64,000 nt of DNA from Maricaulis virginensis. GTDB taxonomy: Bacteria > Pseudomonadota > Alphaproteobacteria > Caulobacterales > Maricaulaceae. The notes beneath the pieces were generated by a model. That model made no database searches and was not told the DNA's origin. It saw nothing but the letters and a program-made list of their open reading frames with translations. The stretch lies in assembly GCF_027922185.1 (NCBI RefSeq), contig NZ_BSFE01000002.1:372001-436000 (forward strand), read 5' to 3'. Shown here one piece after another: positions 39,784 through 48,579 of this stretch; position 1 is the stretch's first letter, and every line of letters begins with the position of its first letter. A program made the position numbers and the translations under genes.

Positions 39784-41085
39784 CTACTCCCCGAACACGC
39801 GCCGGAAGATCGTGTCCACATGCTTCATGTGGTAGGCCTCGTCGAAACAGGCCTCGATCTGCTCGTTGCTCAGAAGCGCGGTGACCTCGGCGTCGGCCTT
39901 GAGATGGTCGACCAGCATGCCGCCTTCATCCCAGGTCTTCATGCCGTTGCGCTGGACGAGGCGATAGCTCACCTCGCGCGACGCGCCGGCCTGGGTCAGG
40001 GCCAGCAGGACGCGCTGGGAATTGTGGATGCCGCCATAGGCGTTGAGGTTTTCCGCGCAGCGGTCGGCATGGACGATGAGCTTCTCGATCATGCCGGCGG
40101 TGCGGTGCAGGGCGAAATCCAGATGCACATTGGCGTCCGGACCGATGCCGCGCTCCACGGAGGAGTGGGAGATGTCCCGCTCGTGCCACAGCGCCACATT
40201 CTCCATCGCCGGCACCACGGCCGAACGCACCAGGCGCGCCTGGCCGGTCAGGTTTTCCGTCAGGATCGGATTGCGTTTGTGCGGCATGGCCGACGAGCCC
40301 TTCTGGCCCGGCGAGAAATATTCCTGCGCCTCGCGCACTTCGGAGCGCTGGAGGTGGCGCACCTCGATGGCGATATTCTCGATCGCCGAGGCGATCAGGC
40401 CCAGCACAGCGAAATAATTGGCGTGACGGTCGCGCGGGATGACCTGGGTGGAGATCGGTTCCACCGTCAGGCCCATCTGTTCGGCGACATGTTCTTCCAC
40501 CGCCGGATCGACATTCGCGAACGTGCCGATGGCGCCGGAAATGGCGCAGGTGGCGATCTCGTCGCGCGCCCGCACCAGGCGTTCGCGATTGCGGGCAAAC
40601 TCGGCATAGAAGCGCGCGAATTTCAGGCCCATCGTCGTCGGCTCGGCATGGATGCCGTGCGAGCGGCCGATGCAGGCGGTGTATTTGTGCTCTTCCGCGC
40701 GTGCCTTCAGCGCCGCCAGCACGCGGTCCATGCCCTCCAGCAAGAGGTCGGCAGACTGTTTCAGCTGCACGGCGAGACAGGTGTCCAGCACGTCCGAAGA
40801 GGTCAGGCCCTGGTGGACGAACCGGCTCTCCTCGCCGACATGCTCGGCCAGATGGGTGAGGAAGGCGATGACGTCATGCTTCACCTCGGCCTCGATCTCG
40901 TTGATCCGGTCGACGTCGAACTCGACATCCTTGGCTTTCCAGACCGCCTCGACCGCCGATTGCGGCACCACGCCCAGCTCCGCCAGCTTCTCCGTCGCAT
41001 GCGCCTCGATCAGATACCAGATCCTGTACTTGTTCTGGTCGGCCCAGATGGCGGCCATTTCCGGACGGGTATAGCGGGGGATCAT
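39784..41085 (-). CDS. purB: Adenylosuccinate lyase
   Basis: 433 residues. The fumarase/aspartase superfamily signature GSSAMPHKRNP is present, with the catalytic region TACIGRSHGIHAEPTT and the N-terminal MIPRYTRPEMAAIW. It acts twice in purine synthesis, releasing fumarate from SAICAR and from adenylosuccinate. It is separate from the other pur genes, with repeat-laden DNA on both sides. Confidence 0.97.
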   Translation of the reverse strand: MIPRYTRPEMAAIWADQNKYRIWYLIEAHATEKLAELGVVPQSAVEAVWKAKDVEFDVDRINEIEAEVKHDVIAFLTHLAEHVGEESRFVHQGLTSSDVLDTCLAVQLKQSADLLLEGMDRVLAALKARAEEHKYTACIGRSHGIHAEPTTMGLKFARFYAEFARNRERLVRARDEIATCAISGAIGTFANVDPAVEEHVAEQMGLTVEPISTQVIPRDRHANYFAVLGLIASAIENIAIEVRHLQRSEVREAQEYFSPGQKGSSAMPHKRNPILTENLTGQARLVRSAVVPAMENVALWHERDISHSSVERGIGPDANVHLDFALHRTAGMIEKLIVHADRCAENLNAYGGIHNSQRVLLALTQAGASREVSYRLVQRNGMKTWDEGGMLVDHLKADAEVTALLSNEQIEACFDEAYHMKHVDTIFRRVFGE

Positions 41086-41543
41086 CGGCGGTGCTCCGGG
41101 CTGAGCATTTTCAGCAAAAGTGGGAACCGGTTTTGCGGTTCGAAAATGCGATCACGAAAGACTCGAACGCCGGAATTCCGGCGTTCATGCAGGAGAAGCG
41201 CGGGGGATGCTCTGAAAGAGCGGGAAGGTCAAGTGGCGCGCTTCTTTCCTCCCCATGGAATGGGGAGGGGGACCCGCGAAGCGGGGGAGGGGCCGCCGCG
41301 GCACGCGGCGGAATGGTTGAGCCAAGCGCGACCGCCCCACGGCGCTTGCGCGCCGCCCCTTCGACCCGATGCTGCGCATCGGCCCACTTCCCCATGGAAT
41401 GGGGAAGAAAAGCAGCTACATCGCCCCCAATCCTACTCGCTGTGTTTATCCAGCGTCACCGCGCCAGCCGTCATGACGTTTCCCCCCCCCCCTCGGGGTT
41501 GAAACGCGCGGGCAATAATAGGCTGGGCGGAGAAGGGCGCGAA
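41086..41543. repeat. Composite repeat region upstream of purB
   Basis: No gene. Two elements are seen. Bases 41103-41165 (GAGCATTTTCAGCAAAAGTG then AACCGGTTTT and CGGTTCGA) are a second copy of the repeat at 20232-20332. Bases 41247-41407 are bounded by the mini-palindromes TCCCCATGGAATGGGGA-type at 41247-41268 and 41387-41407 and contain inner hairpins. A run of 11 C residues lies at 41482-41492. The purB promoter must be in this area but is not obvious. Confidence 0.8.
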
Positions 41544-42410
41544 CTACGTGGCTGGTAGCTCGCGTTGGATAAGGCATTGCTGTAGCACAACGTTTGCTAA
41601 CCTAAATGTTTGCGCCACGTCGGAATTTTCCAGAGAAGCGCCAGCATGCACCGCGCTGCCACGGTGTTGGTACTGCTTCCGAACGAGAGGAAAAATCTTG
41701 TCGTATTCAGACCTCTCGTTCGCCAGATACTTTGAGAGGCACCGAGAGATAACTTTCGTTTTGTCCTGCTTGTCCGAGATGTCAAAAAAAACTTCAAGCG
41801 CAGTCCAGACCATAATGCACCCGGCCTCTGGCGAATGAGCCCATTGAGCTGTGTCGGACAGGGTCAGAAAACGACGAAAACGTAGATCGGAAAATAGGTG
41901 TGTGGCGCTTGGCAGCATCTCTTTTAGCCATCTAATGCCTTCTTTTTCCAAGTCGCAAACACGGGTGGTGAATGCTCCGATATGCGTTTCTCCCATTTCG
42001 AAAGGGGTGATTTGGGGGGCTGGTGACTTGGTTGGGATCTCGTTGAACGAAACGGGGGAATAGAACGGGATGCGGATTGGAGCACCCAAACGGCACCGTA
42101 GAACAGTCGCGGCGAGCCATGCAGTATTCAGCGCGGCAGCTTCGTCTTGAGCTTTGCCGCTTGATACCCGTATCTGAACGCGACAGTCGAACTTGGTGCT
42201 TGCTAGAACCGGCACCCAAGGAGAGGGATGGTGCGCTCTAGCGGAAGGTGGCGGCGCATATGCAGTCATCGTGTGGCCAAAAGCATCAACGTAGACGCGT
42301 TCTAGCGAAACACCCTCGCAGATGTCTTCTCGTTCGCTTCGCATTTCAGCACTGGTGATACACGCAAACAAGTTTGTTTGAACTGTGGTGGGTGGACCTG
42401 ATGTTGCCAA
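41544..42410 (-). CDS. HEPN (Apea-like) domain protein of unknown function
   Basis: About 288 residues. The C-terminal third (CIMVWTALEVFFDISDKQDK ... VRKQYQHRGSAVHAG ... ANVVLQQCL) matches an Apea-like HEPN domain, with an Rx4H motif RGSAVH at about residues 250-255. The N-terminal two thirds are unrecognised. HEPN domains of this kind are often metal-independent RNases in defence or toxin systems. The TTG at 42410 is proposed as start because GGAGG stands five bases before it; ATG 42470, inside the thrC stop region, and ATG 42344 are alternatives. Composition is AT-richer than the neighbours, suggesting acquisition. Confidence 0.65.
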   Translation of the reverse strand: MATSGPPTTVQTNLFACITSAEMRSEREDICEGVSLERVYVDAFGHTMTAYAPPPSARAHHPSPWVPVLASTKFDCRVQIRVSSGKAQDEAAALNTAWLAATVLRCRLGAPIRIPFYSPVSFNEIPTKSPAPQITPFEMGETHIGAFTTRVCDLEKEGIRWLKEMLPSATHLFSDLRFRRFLTLSDTAQWAHSPEAGCIMVWTALEVFFDISDKQDKTKVISRCLSKYLANERSEYDKIFPLVRKQYQHRGSAVHAGASLENSDVAQTFRLANVVLQQCLIQRELPAT

Positions 42411-42441
42411 AAGCGCCTCCAATAGTGCGCTAAAGGTGGCA

Positions 42442-43665
42442 CTACATCGCCCCCCAATCCACCTCGCCATGCCGATCCAGCGCCACGGCCCCGTCCGGCA
42501 TCTTGTACTTCAGCCCCGAGCCGCAATTGAACAGCACACATTCGGCGTCCCGTGCCACCAGACCGTCGCCCATGGCCTTTTCCATGGCGGCCAGCGTCGC
42601 GGCGCCTTCGGGGCAGAGCAGCAAGCCGTCTTCCCGCGCACAGCGGGTGCGGGCCGTCTCGATGGCCGCTTCCGACACGGCCACGGCAGCGCCGCCGCTC
42701 TCGCGCACGGCGTCCAGGATCAGGAAGTCGCCGATCGCCTTGGGGACGCGGATGCCCATGGCAGCGGTTTGGGCGTCGAGCCATTCCTCGGCATGGCGTT
42801 CGCCGGCCTCGAAGGCTTTCACGATAGGGGCACAGCCCTCGGCCTGGACGGCGAACATTTTCGGGCGTTCCGGGCCGATCCAGCCGAGTTTCTCCATCTC
42901 GTCGAAGGCTTTCCACATGCCGATCAGGCCGGTGCCGCCGCCGGTGGGATAGAAGATCGCATCGGGCAGTTTCCAGCCCATCTGGGCGGCCAGTTCCAGG
43001 CCCATCGTCTTCTTGCCCTCGATCCGGTAGGGCTCCTTGAGGGTGGAGACGTCGAACCAGCCCATCTCGTCCTTGCCGGCCGCGACAAGGGCGCCGCAAT
43101 GGTGGATATAGCCGTTCACCTTGAAGACCTTGGCGCCCTGCAGCGCCATCTCGTCCAGATTGATCTGCGGCGTGTCCTCCGGGGCAAAGCACCAGCTCTC
43201 CATCCCCATCCGGCTGGCATAGGCCGACATGGCGGCGCCGGCATTGCCGTTTGTCGGCATGGCCAGGCGCTTGATACCGAATGAGTGTGCCATGGCGACG
43301 GCGAGGGCGAGGCCGCGCGCCTTGAACGAGCCCGTGGGCAGACGGCCCTCATCCTTCACCCACACCTTGCCGGTGGCGCCGGAGGCCTTCGCCGTGGCGG
43401 GCACATCGATCAGCGGCGTATCGGTCTCGCCCAGGCGGCAGATATCGTCGCTGTCATAGACGGGCAGGAGTTCGCGCCATTTCCAGAAACCGGTATTGCG
43501 CGCCCAGATCGCCCCGCGGTCGATCTCGCCCTTCATCTTCTCCAGATCATAGCGCGCCAGCAGCGGCTTGCCGGCATCGGAGAGATTGTGCGGCGTGTCG
43601 ATCTCGTAGCGCTTGCCCGTCTCGGAGCATTCCAGATGGGTGAAATAGAAGGCGCGATTGTGCAT
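42442..43665 (-). CDS. thrC: Threonine synthase family PLP enzyme
   Basis: 407 residues. A rubredoxin-like start (RAFYFTHLECSETGKRYE) leads into the fold type II PLP domain. The Schiff-base lysine is K115 in LPTGSFKARGLA, and PTGGGTGLIGMWKAF binds the cofactor phosphate. It converts O-phosphohomoserine to threonine. The sequence type is the single-domain form of about 400 residues; a related PLP lyase such as a threonine dehydratase-like enzyme is a weaker alternative. Confidence 0.88.
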   Translation of the reverse strand: MHNRAFYFTHLECSETGKRYEIDTPHNLSDAGKPLLARYDLEKMKGEIDRGAIWARNTGFWKWRELLPVYDSDDICRLGETDTPLIDVPATAKASGATGKVWVKDEGRLPTGSFKARGLALAVAMAHSFGIKRLAMPTNGNAGAAMSAYASRMGMESWCFAPEDTPQINLDEMALQGAKVFKVNGYIHHCGALVAAGKDEMGWFDVSTLKEPYRIEGKKTMGLELAAQMGWKLPDAIFYPTGGGTGLIGMWKAFDEMEKLGWIGPERPKMFAVQAEGCAPIVKAFEAGERHAEEWLDAQTAAMGIRVPKAIGDFLILDAVRESGGAAVAVSEAAIETARTRCAREDGLLLCPEGAATLAAMEKAMGDGLVARDAECVLFNCGSGLKYKMPDGAVALDRHGEVDWGAM

Positions 43666-43974
43666 GTCGGTCCTGTCGATAGCGTCCCGACAAGGAGGCT
43701 AAGGCTTTGGCGGCGCGGGTCCAGTGTGGTTCGGCAGTGATACCGGCGAGGCCGGGCTTCCAATCCTTCCCCTTGATGGGGAAGGTGGGCCGAGGCGAAG
43801 CCTCGGGTCGGAAGGGGTGAATCCCGGTGTGAGCTTTCCAGGTGCGACATGGCAGGCACCTCGCCCCCACCCCATCCACCACGCCTTCGGCGCGGTCCTT
43901 CGTTGCGTCGGACATGCCCCCGGCATGTCCTTTGGCGCCTCAGTCCCCATCAAGGGGAAGGATGGGGCGTGCCC
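43666..43974. repeat. Long dispersed repeat between radC and thrC
   Basis: No gene. Bases 43765-43965 are bounded by CCTTCCCCTTGATGGGGAAG and a matching CCCCATCAAGGGGAAGG. Inside, GGTCCTTCGTTGCGTCGGAC and CTTTGGCGCCTCAG align with the copy at 57161-57250. Outer ends can pair with one another. The outer part resembles the element at 41247-41407. Confidence 0.8.
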
Positions 43975-44655
43975 CTACATCAGCCCCAGCGTCTTGAAAC
44001 TGGCTGTGTTTTCGCGGCCGATCACGAGGTGGTCGTGCAGCACGATGTCGAAGGGTTTGCAGATATCCGCGAGGGTGCGGGTCATTTCGATATCGGCCTG
44101 GCTGGGCGTGGCATCGCCGGAGGGGTGATTGTGCACCAGGATCAGGGCCGTGGCCTCATGCGCCAGGGCACGCTTGACCACTTCGCGCGGATAGACCGGG
44201 GCATGGTCGATCGTGCCTTCGCCCAGCACCTCGTCGGCAATGAGCCGGTTCTTGCGGTCCAGGAAGAGCACGCGGAACTGTTCGGTCGTGGCGTGCTGCA
44301 TGGCGGTGCGGCAATAGGTGACGAGTGCCGACCAGGAGGCGATGACCGGTCGGCCGATCACCTGTTCGCGGGCCAGCCGTTCGGCGAGTGCCTTGATGAG
44401 CTTGAGTTCGGCGGCGGTCTTCTCGCTGACACCCTTCACGGTGACCAGCTGGTCGACGGAGGCCGAGGCCACGCCGCCCAGATCGCCGAAACGGGCGATA
44501 AGGTCTTTCGCGATCGGTTTGACGTCGCGCCGCGGGATGCAGCGGAACAGGTAGAGCTCCAGCAATTCATAATCGTGAAGCGCCAGGGAACCCGCTGAGG
44601 TTAGTTTTTCGCGCAGCCGGTCCCGATGGCCTGTATGATGCGCGAGACCGGTCAT
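43975..44655 (-). CDS. radC: DNA repair protein RadC (JAB/MPN domain)
   Basis: 226 residues. A helix-hairpin-helix-like N-terminal part (DYELLELYLFRCIPRRDVKPIAKDLIARFG) precedes the JAMM domain with H175, H177 and D188 in HNHPSGDATPSQAD. The metal site is intact. The true role of RadC is unsettled despite its name. It starts three bases after the map stop, so it is expected to be cotranscribed with map. Confidence 0.95.
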   Translation of the reverse strand: MTGLAHHTGHRDRLREKLTSAGSLALHDYELLELYLFRCIPRRDVKPIAKDLIARFGDLGGVASASVDQLVTVKGVSEKTAAELKLIKALAERLAREQVIGRPVIASWSALVTYCRTAMQHATTEQFRVLFLDRKNRLIADEVLGEGTIDHAPVYPREVVKRALAHEATALILVHNHPSGDATPSQADIEMTRTLADICKPFDIVLHDHLVIGRENTASFKTLGLM

Positions 44656-44658
44656 GGA

Positions 44659-45498
44659 TCAGCGGTTATAGGGCGGCCGGTCGAGGTCCTTGGGGGATTT
44701 GGTGAAAATCTCCACCCCGTCCTCGGTGACGCCGCAGGAGTGCTCGAACTGCGCCGAGAGCGACTTGTCGCGCGTCACGGCGGTCCAGCCATCGGAGAGC
44801 ACTTTCACGTCCGGACGGCCCAGATTCAGCATCGGCTCGACGGTGAAGAACATGCCCGGCTTCAGCTCGGGGCCTTCGCCATGCTCGCCGAAATGCAGCA
44901 CATTCGGGCTGTCGTGGAAGTTCTGGCCCAGACCGTGGCCGCAGAAATCGCGCACGATGGAGCAGCGGCGCGTCTCGGCATATTCCTGGATGATCGCGCC
45001 GATCGTGCCCAGCGTCACGCCCGGCTTGATGGCCTCGATCCCGGCCATCATCGCCTCGTATGTCGTGTCGATCAGGATTTCCGCCTTCCGCTTCGGCTCG
45101 CCGGCGACATACATGCGGCTGGTATCGCCATGCCATCCATCCACGATCACGGTGACGTCGATATTGAGGATATCGCCATTGCGCAGCGGTTTGGGGCCGG
45201 GAATGCCGTGGCAGACCACATGGTTCAGCGAAGTGCACAGCGAGTGGCGGTAACCCCGGTAGAACAGGGTCGCCGGCATGGAGCCATGATCGAAGGCATA
45301 CTCACGCGCCAGCTTGTCGAGATGCTCGGTCGTGACACCGGGTGCGACCTCTGCGGTCAGCATGTCGAGGATTTCCGCAGCCAGACGGCCGGCCTTGCGC
45401 ATGCCGGCAAAGCCTTCCGGCCCGTGCAGCTTGATCTTGCCGTCGCGCGGTGCGCTGGCGGCGTCCTCGTCGGTCACGATCTCGTAGGCGGTCGTCAA
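44659..45498 (-). CDS. map: Methionine aminopeptidase type I
   Basis: 279 residues. All five metal ligands of the pita-bread fold are seen: two aspartates in ILNIDVTVIVDGWHGDTSRM, the His in GHGLGQNFH, and the two glutamates in FFTVEPMLN and FEHSCGVTEDG. It removes the initiator methionine from new proteins. radC follows directly. The terminator of the upstream peptidase gene lies at 45530-45560, so map needs its own promoter within the 31 bases or reads through. Confidence 0.97.
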   Translation of the reverse strand: MTTAYEIVTDEDAASAPRDGKIKLHGPEGFAGMRKAGRLAAEILDMLTAEVAPGVTTEHLDKLAREYAFDHGSMPATLFYRGYRHSLCTSLNHVVCHGIPGPKPLRNGDILNIDVTVIVDGWHGDTSRMYVAGEPKRKAEILIDTTYEAMMAGIEAIKPGVTLGTIGAIIQEYAETRRCSIVRDFCGHGLGQNFHDSPNVLHFGEHGEGPELKPGMFFTVEPMLNLGRPDVKVLSDGWTAVTRDKSLSAQFEHSCGVTEDGVEIFTKSPKDLDRPPYNR

Positions 45499-45529
45499 GT
45501 CAGCAATCCTCCATCAGCCCCTTATATAC

Positions 45530-45560
45530 AAAAGCGCGCGCCGTTTGGAACGGCGCGCGC
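45530..45560 (-). terminator. Intrinsic terminator of the M28 peptidase gene
   Basis: Twelve perfect base pairs (GCGCGCGCCGTT at 45534-45545 and its complement at 45549-45560) with a three-base loop are followed on the minus strand by TTTT. It starts 30 bases after the peptidase stop. Confidence 0.88.
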
Positions 45561-45589
45561 CTGCATTTTCTTCGCAATTGCGGAGAGGG

Positions 45590-47269
45590 TCAGTCTTCGC
45601 CAGCGTAGAGATTGCCGAAGAAGCTGTCCTCGTTCCAGGCCGGCCGCTCGTCGGCGTCGGCGATTTCGCGGGCGATCATGTAGTTGATATTGGCGAATTT
45701 CGCGCCTTGCTCGAACAGCACTTCCAGCTCGCCGTCCAGCTGGTCGGTCGGGCGGTGATAGTGGGTGTTCAGGAAGCCCATGAAGCCTTCGCCCTCATCC
45801 CAGCGCGGATCCGGCGACGAGAAGCCGGTCATCAGGAAGAGCGAGGGCACGCCTTCGCGCACGAAGTTGTAATGGTCCGAGCGCACGAAGAGCGATTGTT
45901 CCGGCAGCGGGTCCGGGCTGATGGCCACATCCAGCTGGGCCGCAGCGCGCGTGGCGATCGGGCCGAGATTGGAGTGGTTGGCGCCGAAGGCGATCACGTC
46001 GGAAAATTCATAGACGATGACGGGCATGTCCAGATTGACGTTGGCGACGATCTGTTCGGCCGGAACCGTGGGATTGCGGGCGAAGTGCTCGGACCCCAGA
46101 AGACCCTTCTCTTCCGCCGCCAGGGCGACGAAGACGATGGTCCGGCGCGGCGTGCCCTCTTCCAGGAAGGTGCGGGCGGTTTCCAGCATGATCGACACGC
46201 CCGAGGCGTTGTCGACGGCACCGTTGCAGATCACGTCCTCTTCGTCCGAGGAGCGGCAGGAACCGCTGGCCCGGCCCAGCTCGCCATCATTGCCGATATG
46301 GTCGAGGTGGGCGGTGAGGACGACGATTTCATCGGCCAGTTCCGGATCGGCGCCGCGGATCATGCCGACGACATTGGGATCGCTGAACGGTTCGGAAATC
46401 GTGCGCTGGCGCATGGTGACGGTGTGCGGCAGGTCGAAGCGCGGGAAGCTCGGCTCCTCGGCTTCCATTGCGGCGGTCGCTTCTTCCAGGCTCATTTCCG
46501 CGCCCTCGAACAGGGCCGCGGCCAGATCGGCGCCGACGCTGGCGGAAACCTGGATGTCGTCATAGCCCGACGGGCCGGTGGCCGGGGTCAGGCGGACGGC
46601 CGGCAGGGAGGCGTAGCCTTCCGCATAGCTTGCCGTGCGCTCATTGTCCCAGTCGGTCAGCGTGATCATGCCGATCGCGCCATGGGCGGCGGCGACATCG
46701 CGTTTGGTGGTGGAGGAGTTGTGGTGGGCGCGCTCTTCGCTGAGGCCTTCGAACACACCGCCGGGAACGCCGCCGAGCACGACCACGATCTTGCCGTCGA
46801 CATCCGCGTCCGCATAGTCGTCATGACCGCGATTGGCCGCCGACACACCATGACCGACAAACACCAGCTCGCCGGTCACTTCGGCTTCCAGCACAGAGGG
46901 ATTCGACCAGATCACGACGCCGTCGCCCTGGGCATACTCGGTGCCGTCGAGGCTGAAGCGGTTGTAATCGTTGTCGGCGTGGACGTCCTGCATCGGCACG
47001 TCGGCGAAATAGGTGCCATTGTCGCCGGCCGGCTCGAGGCCCAGCAGGCGCATCTGCGAGGCGACATAATTCGCGGCGATCTCGTAGCCGTCGGATCCGG
47101 TATCGCGGCCGCCCATGTAATCGGACGCCAGGAAACGGATATGGGCTTCGATATTGCCGGCGCTCACATCGGGCGTGAACGCGGCGGCGGTTTGCGTGTC
47201 GGTGGAGCCGGTCTCGGTGTTGCACGCGACCAGCGCCAGGCCGGCAATTGCCGGAACCAGATACTTCAT
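45590..47269 (-). CDS. M28-family zinc peptidase with PA-type insert, lipoprotein
   Basis: 559 residues. The lipobox ALVAC marks a lipidated N-terminus. The region GHGVSAANRGHDDYADADVDGKIVVVL resembles a protease-associated (PA) insert. M28 ligands are in LTAHLDHIG, GAVDNASGVS, LAAEEKGLLGS and the late HYHRPTD. It is a periplasmic aminopeptidase of unknown substrate and larger than the related protein at 31420-32364. The start ATG has GGGAGG seven bases upstream. The terminator at 45530-45560 closes the unit. Confidence 0.9.
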   Translation of the reverse strand: MKYLVPAIAGLALVACNTETGSTDTQTAAAFTPDVSAGNIEAHIRFLASDYMGGRDTGSDGYEIAANYVASQMRLLGLEPAGDNGTYFADVPMQDVHADNDYNRFSLDGTEYAQGDGVVIWSNPSVLEAEVTGELVFVGHGVSAANRGHDDYADADVDGKIVVVLGGVPGGVFEGLSEERAHHNSSTTKRDVAAAHGAIGMITLTDWDNERTASYAEGYASLPAVRLTPATGPSGYDDIQVSASVGADLAAALFEGAEMSLEEATAAMEAEEPSFPRFDLPHTVTMRQRTISEPFSDPNVVGMIRGADPELADEIVVLTAHLDHIGNDGELGRASGSCRSSDEEDVICNGAVDNASGVSIMLETARTFLEEGTPRRTIVFVALAAEEKGLLGSEHFARNPTVPAEQIVANVNLDMPVIVYEFSDVIAFGANHSNLGPIATRAAAQLDVAISPDPLPEQSLFVRSDHYNFVREGVPSLFLMTGFSSPDPRWDEGEGFMGFLNTHYHRPTDQLDGELEVLFEQGAKFANINYMIAREIADADERPAWNEDSFFGNLYAGED

Positions 47270-47345
47270 CAGTAAGGCCTCCCCCAGAGGTGATATCCGG
47301 CGGGGACTATAGGCCGCACAGGTCCGGGCACAATGTTACGGGGCT

Positions 47346-47810
47346 TTAATCTGCAGCGGCGAGCGCCTCGGCGACCGAAGGCAGGACGGAATAATGCTCG
47401 CGGAAAATCCGGGTCATGCGGGCCGGGCGCCCGGTAGAGAGCTGGAAACACACGACTTTTGTCAGTGCCCGGAACACCGTCACACCATCCTTCACCCGTT
47501 TGAACTGATAGCGCCGCTCGGCGCGCAGGCGCCCGTCCGACCGGGTGATCCAGACCGCGCAGTCCAGCGCGTCGCCGACGCGCACATGGCCCAGATAGTC
47601 CGCCTCGGTGCGGATGATGGCGATGCCGCGATCCTCGGTCTGGCAGGCATCCATGGAGTAGCCCTTCGCCCACCAATGGGTCCAGGCGGCCTCATCGGCC
47701 CATTCCAGATAGCGCGCATTATTGGCATGGCCGAAGGCGTCCATCGCGTCTTCGGTCACGCCAATGCGGTGAATATAGGGATCGGGCAGGTCCCAGCCGG
47801 TCTTGCTCAT
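47346..47810 (-). CDS. Acyl-CoA thioesterase, YbgC/FadM-like hotdog protein
   Basis: 154 residues. The hotdog motif DAMDAFGHANNARYLEWADEAAW contains the catalytic Asp of the 4-hydroxybenzoyl-CoA thioesterase family. It hydrolyses acyl-CoA of unknown chain type. Its ATG overlaps the sfsA stop by four bases (ATGA), so sfsA and this gene are an operon. Confidence 0.85.
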   Translation of the reverse strand: MSKTGWDLPDPYIHRIGVTEDAMDAFGHANNARYLEWADEAAWTHWWAKGYSMDACQTEDRGIAIIRTEADYLGHVRVGDALDCAVWITRSDGRLRAERRYQFKRVKDGVTVFRALTKVVCFQLSTGRPARMTRIFREHYSVLPSVAEALAAAD

Positions 47811-48514
47811 ACACCCAGCTCCACGGTCATCGGGGTGGTGACGGCAATGCCGTCCGTTGTCACGTGGCAGGCATAAGCCAGCACTTCAACACCCGCCGCT
47901 GCCGCCTCGCGCAGGGTGGCCGCATAGACCGGGTCGATATCTTCCGCCGGGCGCAGGGTGTGGCAGTCGCTGCGCTGGACGATGAACAGCTGCACCGCGC
48001 GATCGCCGGCCACGACCTGTGCCGCCAGTTCGCCCAGATGCTTGGCGCCGCGGCTGGTCACCCCGTCGGGAAACTCCGCAATCCCGGGACCGCGCTGCCA
48101 GTGGACATTCTTCACCTCGACCCAGCAGGGCGGCCGGCCCGCGCTTTCCAGCAGCAGATCGATACGGGAATTCTCGCCATACTTCACTTCGCGCCGCAGG
48201 CTGTCATGACCGGCCAGTTCGGCAATCACGCCGGCATTCACCGCTTCCTCGGCCAGGGCGTTGGCCGTATTGGGCAGGGCGCCGATAATCGTGCCTTCCG
48301 CCTCCACCAGCTCCCAGGTGTATTTCAGCTTGCGCTTTGGATTGTCCGAGCGCGACAGCCACACTTTCAGCCCCGGCTCCTTGATGCCTGTCATGGCACC
48401 GGTATTGGCGCAGTGGGCGGTCACCTCCGTGCCGTCTTCCAGCGTCACATCGGCGAAGAAGCGCTTGTAGCGTCTGACCAGACGGCCGGGGATGAGCGGT
48501 TGGGAGAATTTCAT
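47807..48514 (-). CDS. sfsA: Sugar fermentation stimulation protein SfsA
   Basis: 235 residues. PLIPGRLVRRYKRFFADV, TAHCANTGAMTGIKEPG and RIDLLLESAGRPPCWVEVKNVHW are the SfsA blocks. The last holds D, E and K residues like a nuclease-type active site. The family binds DNA; its biological role remains uncertain. It is divergent from the cinA-type gene, with 65 bases between. Confidence 0.95.
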   Translation of the reverse strand: MKFSQPLIPGRLVRRYKRFFADVTLEDGTEVTAHCANTGAMTGIKEPGLKVWLSRSDNPKRKLKYTWELVEAEGTIIGALPNTANALAEEAVNAGVIAELAGHDSLRREVKYGENSRIDLLLESAGRPPCWVEVKNVHWQRGPGIAEFPDGVTSRGAKHLGELAAQVVAGDRAVQLFIVQRSDCHTLRPAEDIDPVYAATLREAAAAGVEVLAYACHVTTDGIAVTTPMTVELGV

Positions 48515-48579
48515 GGCTTGGACTTCCTGGCGTCTGCCTCATATACCCCCTCGAAGGGCTCGATGAAGGATGGAATCAC

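Noticed and set aside
41086..41543. CRISPR-like array
   Set aside because: The repeats are inverted and irregular, with no equal-length spacers and no cas genes.
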